From Bacteroidales bacterium (GTDB taxonomy: Bacteria > Bacteroidota > Bacteroidia > Bacteroidales > VadinHA17): a DNA stretch of 9,665 bases. The stretch covers positions 23,876 to 33,540 of the forward strand of contig PMNJ01000353.1 in assembly GCA_003162595.1 (NCBI GenBank), read 5' to 3'. The stretch's first letter is position 1, and every line of letters starts with the position of its first letter. Below, piece after piece: positions 1 to 7,219 of the stretch. Under the pieces are notes generated by a model. The model ran no database searches. It was not told the DNA's origin and saw only the letters and a list, made by a program, of their open reading frames with translations. The position numbers were made by a program, and so were the translations under genes.

Positions 1-57
1 ATGTTTTTCCCCTTAAAAACTTCTTTATTTCTTCAAAAAACGATCGAAAGGCAAATA

Positions 58-173
58 CAGCCGCCTACCATAATCAACATATTTAACATGTTGGCGATGA
101 ATTATTTAAAATTCTGAGAATTATTAATTCAGATTTTGATTTAGTTGGTGAGAAAAAAAGTAATGGAAGACTA
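58..173. repeat. Direct repeat copy A (left end of the defence cassette)
   Basis: This stretch matches copy B (5628-5733) in the same orientation. From 98 to 173 the two align without gaps to 5658-5733, with 67 of 76 positions identical. To the left the match continues, with gaps, through CAGCC and TACCATAATC. Homology stops sharply after 173. It lies 29 bp past the methyltransferase stop codon. It could be an attachment or recombination site, a copied cassette end, or a shared terminator. Confidence 0.75.
75..133. other. Two hairpins inside repeat copy A
   Basis: CAACAT (75-80) and ATGTTG (88-93) form a 6-bp stem around a 7-nt loop. TCTGA (113-117) and TCAGA (129-133) form a second stem around an AT-rich loop. 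On the minus strand they lie after the methyltransferase stop, so they could end the operon transcript, although no long T-tract follows. Confidence 0.45.
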
Positions 174-202
174 GTTGGCAATGTTCTTACAAAAATTACT
201 AT

Positions 203-1801
203 CTAATTGGTTTTTACTCTTCTTAAAAATAGTTTCTCTCTTATCGCAAATATCTTGTCAATTGTAACCATATCGATATTACTGTCAATAGTTCTTAGAA
301 TTTTTACATCGTTCATTCTGCAAATTTCTTTTATGGAGATCTTATTTCGAAAAGAGTTAGTAAAACCCTTGAATTCATTTTCACCCAAATTTACATAGGG
401 AATAGGGACAATTTTAAATTCGTTTGGTGTTAATTCTAATACACCTCCACCGTAGTATCTACCGTAAAGCTCAGAGTATGCTAGTGTTAGAGAATTGTAA
501 AAGGAAAAAATCATGTTTTCTATCTCGAAATTGTCTCGCATACTAACAATATAAGCACTATCAGTTGACAATACCCCTGCTTCATTTTTAATAAATTTCG
601 GATACTCATTGCATCGCTTGAAGAAAAAAGCTTCCGGTGCTGGACCTATATTTGGGATTTCAAACCAGTTTTTACGAAGGGACGTTTTATAACGTTTGTC
701 AATCTTACGTTCTTTCCCTATTTCAAGGTAGTCCCAAATTTTGGCATTCCTTCGAATTGCTGAGTTCTTATCAAGTGCCAATAGGAATGCTGGCTTAGAT
801 TTATTAATTAATTCTTGATACTCATCCGATGTAAATACTACACTCCCATTTACGAAAATACCTTTTTGAATAATCGGTTTAATAAATGTTTGTAATGAAT
901 ATTCCTCGACTGTTTTTGCATCTACAATAAAGAAGTCATTTGCAGCGGTAACTATCCCAGCTTTTGAGGAACAATAGTAGTTTATTGTATTAAGTCTTTG
1001 CTTCAATCTTTCAAGTAATTCAATTTCTTCTGTTTCCAAATGGTGGTGGGTCCACTTGGAATCTTTAACATTAATGTTCTGGGCTAAAGTATATTTGCCA
1101 ACAGAAAGGTCAGTAAGCTTATTAATATTACAATAGTAAATACCTTTATTTTCTGATTTTCTTTCACCAATTAAGATCAATGTATCTTGACCCTTACAGT
1201 CTTTAAAGAGTAATTCATTAAAAGTAAATATCTCAACTCGTTCAAACTCTTTAAGAATGAGAGATCGTAGCTCTCCTGCAAATTTAACCTGAAGCAATTC
1301 TGAAGGAAGTACTAAAGCTAGGATTCCTCTATAATTTGTAAATTTAATACATCGAACTAGGAAAGCAGTCCAAATATTTATAGGCCTGATGTCAGCTAAG
1401 TTAGCTTGGTCGTGAATTGATTTACAAAGCTCAACTTGAGATTCCATTAAGAGTCTTTTCCTAATGTAAGGAGGATTCCCAATTACGAGTGAAAATTTGC
1501 TAACATTGTTTTTTTGGTATTCTAAAAAATCAGAATGTATTGCGGAAAATACCTTCTTCTTAATATCAATGGTAATTTTTTCTAGTTCTTGTAAATTCTT
1601 CTCGACCGCAACGAATTTTTTTACTTTAGGAGATAATGAATTGTGATAAAAAATTGTTTTCACAAAAACACCATCACCCGCACTCGGCTCAAGTATAGAA
1701 ATTGAAGATCTTTCTTTCAGCTTATTTGAAAGATAATCTACCAGAAAGTCTGCGATAATCTTTGGAGTGTAGAAGGAACCATTTCTTTTCCTATCTCTCA
1801 T
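203..1801 (-). CDS. N6-adenine DNA methyltransferase, gamma class (Eco57I/TaqI-like)
   Basis: This 532-residue protein should transfer a methyl group from S-adenosylmethionine to the N6 of adenine in a specific DNA sequence. Visible motifs follow the gamma-class order: motif X FYTP (10-13), SAM-binding LEPSAGDG (37-44), acidic VAVEKN with E67, SDF with D91, and catalytic NPPY (109-112). The C-terminal half carries a TaqI/Eco57I-like target-recognition region, with the LRKNWFEIP motif (375-383) and the GGGVLELTPNEFKIVPIP ending common in this family. No separate nuclease domain is seen in it. Its ATG overlaps the stop of the HNH gene as ATGA (1798-1801), so translation is probably coupled and this start is secure. 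It is the last gene of a four-gene operon and most likely protects the host DNA from the HNH nuclease. The methylation site cannot be predicted from sequence alone. Confidence 0.9.
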   Translation of the reverse strand: MRDRKRNGSFYTPKIIADFLVDYLSNKLKERSSISILEPSAGDGVFVKTIFYHNSLSPKVKKFVAVEKNLQELEKITIDIKKKVFSAIHSDFLEYQKNNVSKFSLVIGNPPYIRKRLLMESQVELCKSIHDQANLADIRPINIWTAFLVRCIKFTNYRGILALVLPSELLQVKFAGELRSLILKEFERVEIFTFNELLFKDCKGQDTLILIGERKSENKGIYYCNINKLTDLSVGKYTLAQNINVKDSKWTHHHLETEEIELLERLKQRLNTINYYCSSKAGIVTAANDFFIVDAKTVEEYSLQTFIKPIIQKGIFVNGSVVFTSDEYQELINKSKPAFLLALDKNSAIRRNAKIWDYLEIGKERKIDKRYKTSLRKNWFEIPNIGPAPEAFFFKRCNEYPKFIKNEAGVLSTDSAYIVSMRDNFEIENMIFSFYNSLTLAYSELYGRYYGGGVLELTPNEFKIVPIPYVNLGENEFKGFTNSFRNKISIKEICRMNDVKILRTIDSNIDMVTIDKIFAIREKLFLRRVKTN

Positions 1802-2424
1802 TTTTTCCTAATATCTTTAAGTTCATATGGTCTTATCTTCTTTCTCAGTTCGCCTAGCTCTTGAATTCTAGTTTGTATGGAAATAAGTGATTTATATGCT
1901 TCATTTGCTTCTTTTAAATCATCCCTACCAACTCTATCAATTAAATCGGCTAATTCTTTCATAAGCACTGTAACGGTTCTAACCTTTATTTCCTCTCGTC
2001 TTTCAAAGATTAATTGTGCTCTATTGAGATAGAGTCGTACTTCTAGGTACCTCGAAGCTGTATATTTGCCAAATATTTGAAAATCATCATTTAATTCAAA
2101 CAAATCAGAATAATCTATATTTGAAGGATCTGCATAACTTAATGTATCCAAATTTGGTTCATTGGGCCAATCATCGCTTTTAAATCTGTTGCAGATTGGA
2201 CAAGAATAAAAGAGATTGCAAATATCATTTTCAAGGTTTTTAAAAAGTGATTTTGGTCTGAAATGGTCGATATGAAAATTATTAATCCCGCCAAATTGAG
2301 ATTCGTGTATTGAACAGTACACACATTGATAATAACATTCTTTTGCAATCTGCTCTTTCCAGTCAGAATAGATACCGCCCTTAGGTTGAGTAGCTGGGTC
2401 CTTATTAACTAGCTTCCAGTTCAT
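1798..2424 (-). CDS. HNH endonuclease (PtuB/TIGR02646-like), probable restriction nuclease
   Basis: This 208-residue protein carries a zinc-knuckle HNH nuclease fold near its N-terminus. Two CxxC pairs (C34/C37 and C75/C78) should hold a structural metal. The segment HIDHFRPKS (51-59) gives the catalytic histidine H54 and the HFRPKS block typical of HNH proteins of the TIGR02646/Septu PtuB kind. The CNLFYSCPICNRFK stretch (69-82) gives the N and K positions. The C-terminal half (about 100-208) is charged and helical and not recognised; it may bind DNA or a partner. The ATG overlaps the stop of the receiver gene as TAATG (2422-2426), and its own stop overlaps the methyltransferase start. Being sandwiched between a receiver gene and a DNA methyltransferase gene suggests that it is the restriction component. 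HNH families also include homing and repair enzymes, so the restriction role is inferred. Confidence 0.85.
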   Translation of the reverse strand: MNWKLVNKDPATQPKGGIYSDWKEQIAKECYYQCVYCSIHESQFGGINNFHIDHFRPKSLFKNLENDICNLFYSCPICNRFKSDDWPNEPNLDTLSYADPSNIDYSDLFELNDDFQIFGKYTASRYLEVRLYLNRAQLIFERREEIKVRTVTVLMKELADLIDRVGRDDLKEANEAYKSLISIQTRIQELGELRKKIRPYELKDIRKK

Positions 2425-3068
2425 TATTTATTCAACTTTTTTTCAAGTTTAAATTTGAGCTCTTCTAATGCAGTTATCTGTTTTTCATACTCAATAAGCC
2501 ATTCTTCTCTATCTTTTAAATCAAAACTAAAAGGAATACTGAGTTTTATTTGAAGTGCCTTAAGCCTTTCAATATCATTAGCTTCCCCCTTTCCAGATGC
2601 AATTTTTCTTGTAAGATCATCTACTTGCGAAAGTTCCTTTTGATTTTCTTCCAAGTATCTTTGACAAGCCCTATTTATAATTTCGACCTGCTTTATTGTA
2701 AACTCTTTTTTCGAGAAAATGTAATCGTACTCATTGATCTTATCTTGAAGGATTTGATCTTCCGGAAAGTTTGTTAATGTGAAAATTGGAATGTATTTAT
2801 ATCGTTCCCTAATATATCCAACTAGATCACTACCATTATACTCGACAGGAGCTTTATCTAATTGACTGTCATTATATAGCTTTTCATCGATTACCAGTGC
2901 AATAATATTTTCAGAATCAATATAACCATAATAATCACTATATTTTTCAAAAGGAAATATATCGCTTACCTCAATTTCAGAATGAAGTTCTTTTAGAAAC
3001 AACCTAAGCCGAATAGTATTAGTTTCACGTTGCTCTTTATTATCATCGACAATTGCAATTTTTGCCAT
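2424..3068 (-). CDS. Stand-alone response-regulator receiver protein without DNA-binding domain
   Basis: Starting at MAKIAIVDD the protein has 214 residues. An upstream ATG at 3107 would add 13 residues, but the 3068 start sits 1 bp after the kinase stop, behind an AAGGAAA ribosome site, and gives a normal receiver N-terminus. The full receiver set is visible: acidic pair D8/D9, likely phosphoacceptor D61 in ALVIDEKL, conserved T99 in IFTLTN, and K120 in IFSKK. The loop after D61 is about 12 residues longer than in CheY-like proteins. Residues 130-214 are charged and helical, ending in a probable coiled coil, with no helix-turn-helix or enzyme domain. This predicts signalling through protein contact rather than transcription. 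The obvious partner is the histidine-kinase-like protein upstream, and the downstream target could be the HNH nuclease, whose gene overlaps this one. Receiver identity is fairly sure; partners are inferred. Confidence 0.8.
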   Translation of the reverse strand: MAKIAIVDDNKEQRETNTIRLRLFLKELHSEIEVSDIFPFEKYSDYYGYIDSENIIALVIDEKLYNDSQLDKAPVEYNGSDLVGYIRERYKYIPIFTLTNFPEDQILQDKINEYDYIFSKKEFTIKQVEIINRACQRYLEENQKELSQVDDLTRKIASGKGEANDIERLKALQIKLSIPFSFDLKDREEWLIEYEKQITALEELKFKLEKKLNK

Positions 3069-3069
3069 A

Positions 3070-5406
3070 CTATTTTTCCTTAGGTAACCAAATTTTAAAA
3101 CGAGCACCTTTTAATTCTGGGTCTTGGTCAACTTTTATATTGCCACTTAAGTCATCAACAATTGATTTTACAATAGTTAATCCTAACCCTGTACCAACAC
3201 TTTTGCTTGTACCTGTTGAAACAGTTTTTGTGGAAAATAATGGTTCGAAGATTCTTTTTTGAAACTCCTTTGCAATACCTGGCCCAGTATCTGAAACACT
3301 AAAGAAGTATCCTTGTGCCAGTCTAGTATCTTCTCTATTAATTGTAATTACAACTCTTCTGACTCCGGGTTTCAAATTGCATGCAGTATAAGCATTTGTT
3401 AAAAGGTTTATCAAAATGGATTCAATATCCATCTGGTACGTTCTTGAAACCAAAAATTCACCTTCTGTTTCAATTTTTATCGATGATGCTTCAAAAGCAG
3501 GCTTCAATTCTTTAACTACGGCATCGATTGTTTTTTTAATATTAATATTCTTCTTGCTTCGTTTTTCTCGCTGAACTCTTGTTAACGCATAGGCCCCCCA
3601 AGCTGCCACTTTCCTCGAGTGTTTTAATGCTTTGTCTATTTCAGATATAGCAAGTTCAAGATCAGGGGGATCACTCCTTATTAATAATCTTGCATTGTCC
3701 GTCGCATTTGTAAAAAGTGAAATTGAACCTTCAGTTTCATGCCCGAATACTGCAGATGAGATTCCAATTGTTGCGAGTCCACTTAGTACTCTATTCCAAT
3801 TCAGAAGTTCAGAAATGGTTTTGTCAACTTTTTTTGTTATTACATCAACTTTTTCAATGCTTATTTCAATAGGTCGTGTAACATCTGAGGTGGTTGATTT
3901 TGTATTAGTGCTTTCTATTTCTGACTTGATTGATTCTAAGTCTTCCTTAACTGAAAAGAGCTGCATTTGAATTTGTTCTGCTTCTTTTGAACTTGAGGTT
4001 TTTTTCGATTCCCTGCTTTTCTCAATTAAAGGATAAATATTGGCTCTATGTGTTTCGAGCATATTTATAGAACCTAAAACAAAATTTCTTAAATCATAGA
4101 ATGACTCTGATTCGACTAATCCTTCCCTTGCAGCACTATCGGATAAATCAATATTATTATCACGCGAAATAAAGATTGCCCCAATAAGTTGATTAGGTGT
4201 TACACTATAACTCTCAGCGCCACGACCTATCCCGGCAGGATCCTTAGCTTTTCTTTCAGCAAGTTCTAGCCAGTCATAACCAAATTGAGAATTCGGGAAA
4301 CCGTAAGGTTTTACTGCGATATTATCTCTGTAGATCTTTATTCCGGCATTATTATCTAGAAATTCTCTTAATTCAGAAAGTTTGAAAGTGGTGCCCTGAA
4401 CTGAAGCAGCTTCCCTGAGAAAAAACAATAGTTTTAATGATATTGGTCCGCACTTCAAATCTTCTGAAACTTCTTGATCTTCTGTTTTATTAATTTTAGA
4501 AAGAAGTTGTTGCCATTTAATTTCTTGAATTTCTACTTTGTTAGTGTACTTGTCTTTAATAGTGTAAAGAATATCCGATCCTTTACCCCCATACAATGCA
4601 TCTAATTCGATCTCGGCGGCTTTAAAGAACTCGGAATTAACTCTCTTAGAGAATGAGGGAGCAATATCATTTCTTAGTTCAATCTGAAAATCCTTAACAT
4701 CATTAAAGGGTGGGGTTAGAGCTGATAATTCATAATATAGATTTTCAATATTTGAAACAGACCACTTCTGACGAAGATTTGTTATTTTGATTTCAGTTCC
4801 GGTTTCACTTGGCTTTCCGTCTTTGTTGGGAACATTTATTGAAGTGGGATAAAACAGTTCAACATCAATATCAGAAATATCTTTTCCCTCAACATCAAAT
4901 GCGTCCCAATTAACGATCAGCCCAATTAAAGTGTCTTGCTCTGTTTTTGTAATCAATTCAAGACTTCCGCCAAGTCTATCAGCTGAAATTCTTCCAATTC
5001 CTTTTTCTCCAGTTTTTCTTCTACCAGTTTTACTATGTTTTGATGTTCTCTTACTCGAAAAGCCTATGTGCAACCAACCATTTATTAAATCATCTTTCGT
5101 CATGCCAAATCCATTATCGGCTACACGAATAAAATTGCCTCCTTTTCTGCAATATACATCAACATCGACGTTCTTTGAATCAGCATCGTAGCTATTTTTA
5201 ACTAATTCAATTAATGCGGTAGTATGGTCTTTTATACTGTCCCGACCCAAGTGGATTAAGGTTTTTGCATCTACAAAAAAATGCTGGTACTTTTTGTCAA
5301 GCTTAGATAAATCTCTTGTTAGCTTGAAAATGGCTCGGTAGTCAGGATTACTTTCTTTCAGTAATACCTGAAGTTTTTCTTTCAAATCATTTTCAGTATG
5401 CACCAT
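3070..5406 (-). CDS. Double-GHKL ATPase / histidine-kinase-like signalling protein
   Basis: This 778-residue soluble protein contains two ATP-binding GHKL modules. The N-terminal one (about 60-260) is of the Hsp90/MutL/MORC-like type, with N-box ELVKNSYDAD (67-76), DNGFGM (97-102) and the lid TGEKGIGRISADRLGG (132-147). The middle region (about 260-460) may be its transducer-like extension. A coiled-coil stretch follows (about 462-535). Next comes a helical segment with FGHE, where H556 is a candidate phosphoacceptor. A classical histidine-kinase catalytic domain ends the protein: N671 in the N-box, DTGPGI from D706, and GTGLGL from G738. No signal peptide or membrane segment is visible, so it should sense something in the cytosol. 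It is the first gene of the operon, with the receiver gene 1 bp downstream. GHKL ATPases of the MutL/MORC type are known in bacterial restriction systems; the kinase half adds a phosphorelay possibility. The trigger is unknown. Confidence 0.85.
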   Translation of the reverse strand: MVHTENDLKEKLQVLLKESNPDYRAIFKLTRDLSKLDKKYQHFFVDAKTLIHLGRDSIKDHTTALIELVKNSYDADSKNVDVDVYCRKGGNFIRVADNGFGMTKDDLINGWLHIGFSSKRTSKHSKTGRRKTGEKGIGRISADRLGGSLELITKTEQDTLIGLIVNWDAFDVEGKDISDIDVELFYPTSINVPNKDGKPSETGTEIKITNLRQKWSVSNIENLYYELSALTPPFNDVKDFQIELRNDIAPSFSKRVNSEFFKAAEIELDALYGGKGSDILYTIKDKYTNKVEIQEIKWQQLLSKINKTEDQEVSEDLKCGPISLKLLFFLREAASVQGTTFKLSELREFLDNNAGIKIYRDNIAVKPYGFPNSQFGYDWLELAERKAKDPAGIGRGAESYSVTPNQLIGAIFISRDNNIDLSDSAAREGLVESESFYDLRNFVLGSINMLETHRANIYPLIEKSRESKKTSSSKEAEQIQMQLFSVKEDLESIKSEIESTNTKSTTSDVTRPIEISIEKVDVITKKVDKTISELLNWNRVLSGLATIGISSAVFGHETEGSISLFTNATDNARLLIRSDPPDLELAISEIDKALKHSRKVAAWGAYALTRVQREKRSKKNINIKKTIDAVVKELKPAFEASSIKIETEGEFLVSRTYQMDIESILINLLTNAYTACNLKPGVRRVVITINREDTRLAQGYFFSVSDTGPGIAKEFQKRIFEPLFSTKTVSTGTSKSVGTGLGLTIVKSIVDDLSGNIKVDQDPELKGARFKIWLPKEK

Positions 5407-5627
5407 TATTGTTAAAAATCTTGATATAAAGTTAATGTTTTATTTAAAACTCCCTTCAGGCATAACTACAAGTTATCATTCACATAATCAAGCTCTTTTT
5501 TACTATAAGTCAGATTTCATTATTAGCGAGTAGCTACAAAGACATTATCAAAGTGTATATTTTAAAAATTAATTTAAATGGCTGTGTTGACGAAGGTCAG
5601 TCAATGAAACAACAGTCAGAATAAACG
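5407..5627 (-). promoter_or_regulatory. Leader region of the defence operon
   Basis: This gene-free AT-rich stretch upstream of the kinase start must hold the operon promoter unless transcription reads through from the integrase. I see no convincing Bacteroidota promoter (TTTG plus TAnnTTTG at correct spacing) and no strong ribosome site before the ATG at 5406. An inverted repeat TTGAC (5587-5591) / GTCAA (5600-5604) is the only clear structure and could be a protein-binding site. Confidence 0.3.
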
Positions 5628-5733
5628 CAGCCAATACCATAATCCAATCATTTGGCCTGAATTATTTTAAACTCTGAAAATTATTAATTCAGAATTTGAT
5701 TTTGCTGGTGAGAAAAAAAACAATAGAAGACTA
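5628..5733. repeat. Direct repeat copy B (between integrase and the defence operon)
   Basis: This is the partner of copy A, in the same orientation and offset by 5560 bp. It starts at the shared CAGCC and ends on the integrase stop codon (CTA at 5731-5733, read as TAG on the minus strand), where the similarity to copy A also ends. It contains two small inverted repeats, at 5644-5655 and 5673-5693. Its place immediately after the integrase gene suits an attachment site. Confidence 0.75.
5644..5693. other. Two hairpins inside repeat copy B
   Basis: CCAA/TTGG (5644-5655) and TCTGAA/TTCAGA (5673-5693) pair at the same places as the hairpins of copy A. The first stem has a different sequence from its counterpart. 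They may form part of the recombination site or end the integrase transcript. Confidence 0.4.
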
Positions 5734-7029
5734 ATTTTGAGAAATAAGCTCTTTTGGTATATGGTTTAAACTTAGAACATTCCAGGTATTGTCCATGACC
5801 TGGCTCTTGAACGCATCAGTAATCTTCAAGTATTTTTTCAAATCTTTCTCTTTTTTTGGTGCTCCCATATCCTGTAAAGCTTTTATATTAACCCCTAGCA
5901 TTATGCTATTGGTAATAAAAGTCTTTCTGGCAGTATGGAAGGTAATTGACTCATGGAGAGGAAGCGATTCTTCTGTTGTTTCACTGCCTATCACACTTTT
6001 TTTTATCACCAGCCGGTTAAATCCTGTTTTTGGGAGCTGTTTCGAAGCAATAATTCCACAGCCTTCCTTCAAATATTCGTTAATATTCTGAATGGACATT
6101 TTTGGAAGGGGATCTTCATCCTTTTCATACTTTTTAAGTATTTTAAGAGCGAAATCATTAAGTGGGAGAGTTTTAACATACCCAGTTTTTACTTGTGTTT
6201 TAGTCAAGAGCTTCTCATTTATATGCTCTCGCTTCAGAGAAATTACATCACTATATCGGAGTCCTGTAAAGGATGCAAAACAATACAAATCTTTCACTTT
6301 ATTTAATCGACGGCTTTCAAAATTATAATCCATAAATACCAGAAGTTCATCCATACTTAAGAAAACAACCTCTCTCTCAGGTTCTTCAACTTTAAGTTTA
6401 TCGTAGATCTTACCCTGATAATAGTTACGTTCTCCTGCCCAATGCAGGAATGTTGAAAGTACTCTGGTAATCTTGGCATAGTACCCAGTTTGCTTCCTTT
6501 CGGTTATGAATGTATACTTCTTAAGTTTATCAATAAACTTAACATCAATATTGTCCCAGGTTAAAATATACTTTGTAGATTCTTGAAATCGGGTTAGGTA
6601 GTTTTTTACGGTAGTATATCCCTTTATAGTGCGTTCTGCCTTATCCGATTTATTCGATTCTATAAAATCGCTGAAAACATCCATAAAAGAAGTTGATTTG
6701 AGCAAATCTGCTTCTTCAGGAATATTGAGAAGATTTGTCAGCTCAAATTCCGAAGGTTTCCTTCTTTCCTTTGTAGCCTTATTGAATAATAATTTGGCCT
6801 GGGTTTCAACCTCATCGATAAATGAGTTCATTTTTGAGTTATCATCATAGTCTTTTTCTGATAGAGAAGTAAGCCTTAACCGCTGGTTTCTTTTATTCCA
6901 ATCACGAATTCGTGCTTTTCCCAACTTCATTCTATAGGACTTATATTCGCTTGTGATTTGAGCCAGGAGAGAAACCTTTCCTTGTTTATCAAGCTTTTCT
7001 GATTTAAGATAAAATACGATTTGTGCCAT
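5731..7029 (-). CDS. Tyrosine recombinase / integrase (Bacteroidota type)
   Basis: This 432-residue site-specific recombinase should cut and rejoin DNA at attachment sites through a covalent tyrosine intermediate. The N-terminus (about 4-55) looks like the arm-binding domain of Bacteroidota integrases, followed by a SAM-like core-binding domain (about 113-205) and the catalytic domain (about 222-405). Visible catalytic residues are R258 in FTGLRYSD, a lysine near K278-K281, H365 and R368 in HTARKT, and the nucleophile Y400 in LKKYLKIT. The second histidine, usually in a GH pair about 10 residues before the tyrosine, is replaced: the segment reads MGAP with A390. The gene stops exactly where direct repeat copy B ends, and its start faces the tRNA-like site at about 7200. 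It is probably the integrase of the element that brought in the methyltransferase/HNH operon. It looks intact. Confidence 0.92.
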   Translation of the reverse strand: MAQIVFYLKSEKLDKQGKVSLLAQITSEYKSYRMKLGKARIRDWNKRNQRLRLTSLSEKDYDDNSKMNSFIDEVETQAKLLFNKATKERRKPSEFELTNLLNIPEEADLLKSTSFMDVFSDFIESNKSDKAERTIKGYTTVKNYLTRFQESTKYILTWDNIDVKFIDKLKKYTFITERKQTGYYAKITRVLSTFLHWAGERNYYQGKIYDKLKVEEPEREVVFLSMDELLVFMDYNFESRRLNKVKDLYCFASFTGLRYSDVISLKREHINEKLLTKTQVKTGYVKTLPLNDFALKILKKYEKDEDPLPKMSIQNINEYLKEGCGIIASKQLPKTGFNRLVIKKSVIGSETTEESLPLHESITFHTARKTFITNSIMLGVNIKALQDMGAPKKEKDLKKYLKITDAFKSQVMDNTWNVLSLNHIPKELISQN

Positions 7030-7067
7030 AATTGAGTGTTTTATACCTCTTTAAGTAAACAAAAAAG

Positions 7068-7086
7068 TAGGTGCAGATTAGGTGCA
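7068..7086. repeat. Tandem TAGGTGCA direct repeat upstream of integrase
   Basis: TAGGTGCA occurs at 7068-7075 and again at 7079-7086, an 11-bp period, about one helical turn. It sits about 40 bp upstream of the integrase start. It could be an operator for integrase expression or an arm-type binding site. Confidence 0.4.
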
Positions 7087-7095
7087 AATAATTAA

Positions 7096-7203
7096 TCAAA
7101 TGTAATAAAATGAAGTCTAATAAACAAAACATATTTATTTAACATGCTGTATATCAGATATAATAATATAATGAAGTCAAATGCAATAAAATAGATTGAA
7201 GTC
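7096..7203. repeat. Pair of long direct repeats next to the presumed attachment site
   Basis: TCAAATGTAATAAAAT followed by GAAGTC (7096-7117) recurs as TCAAATGCAATAAAAT, five extra bases, then GAAGTC (7177-7203). A third TGAAGTC is at 7172-7178. The last copy runs straight into the tRNA-like sequence. Between them lies a palindrome TATATC-A-GATATA (7150-7162). Repeats of this kind beside an integrase gene are typical integrase or excisionase binding sites. Confidence 0.45.
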
Positions 7204-7216
7204 CCGCTCCGGGTAC
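7196..7216 (+). other. Possible tRNA 3'-end fragment / attachment site
   Basis: The sequence TTGAAGT followed by CCCGCTCCGGGTAC resembles a tRNA T-loop, the 3' strand of the T-stem and the acceptor end. No 5' part of a tRNA exists to its left, and the invariant C of the T-loop reads G. Tyrosine recombinases commonly insert into tRNA 3' ends and leave such a duplicated piece at the far border. A T-tract hairpin follows directly. The resemblance is by eye only. Confidence 0.4.
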
Positions 7217-7219
7217 TTA

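Noticed and set aside
3069..3107. Alternative upstream start for the receiver gene (13 extra residues).
   Set aside because: It would overlap the kinase gene by 38 bp and place a non-family extension before the first receiver strand; the 3068 ATG has the better ribosome site.
58..5733. Repeat copies as a CRISPR or insertion-sequence end.
   Set aside because: There are only two copies 5.5 kb apart in the same orientation, no spacers, and no transposase gene between them.
7196..7216. A complete tRNA gene at this point.
   Set aside because: No anticodon arm, D arm or 5' acceptor strand exists to the left; only a 3'-end-like fragment is present.
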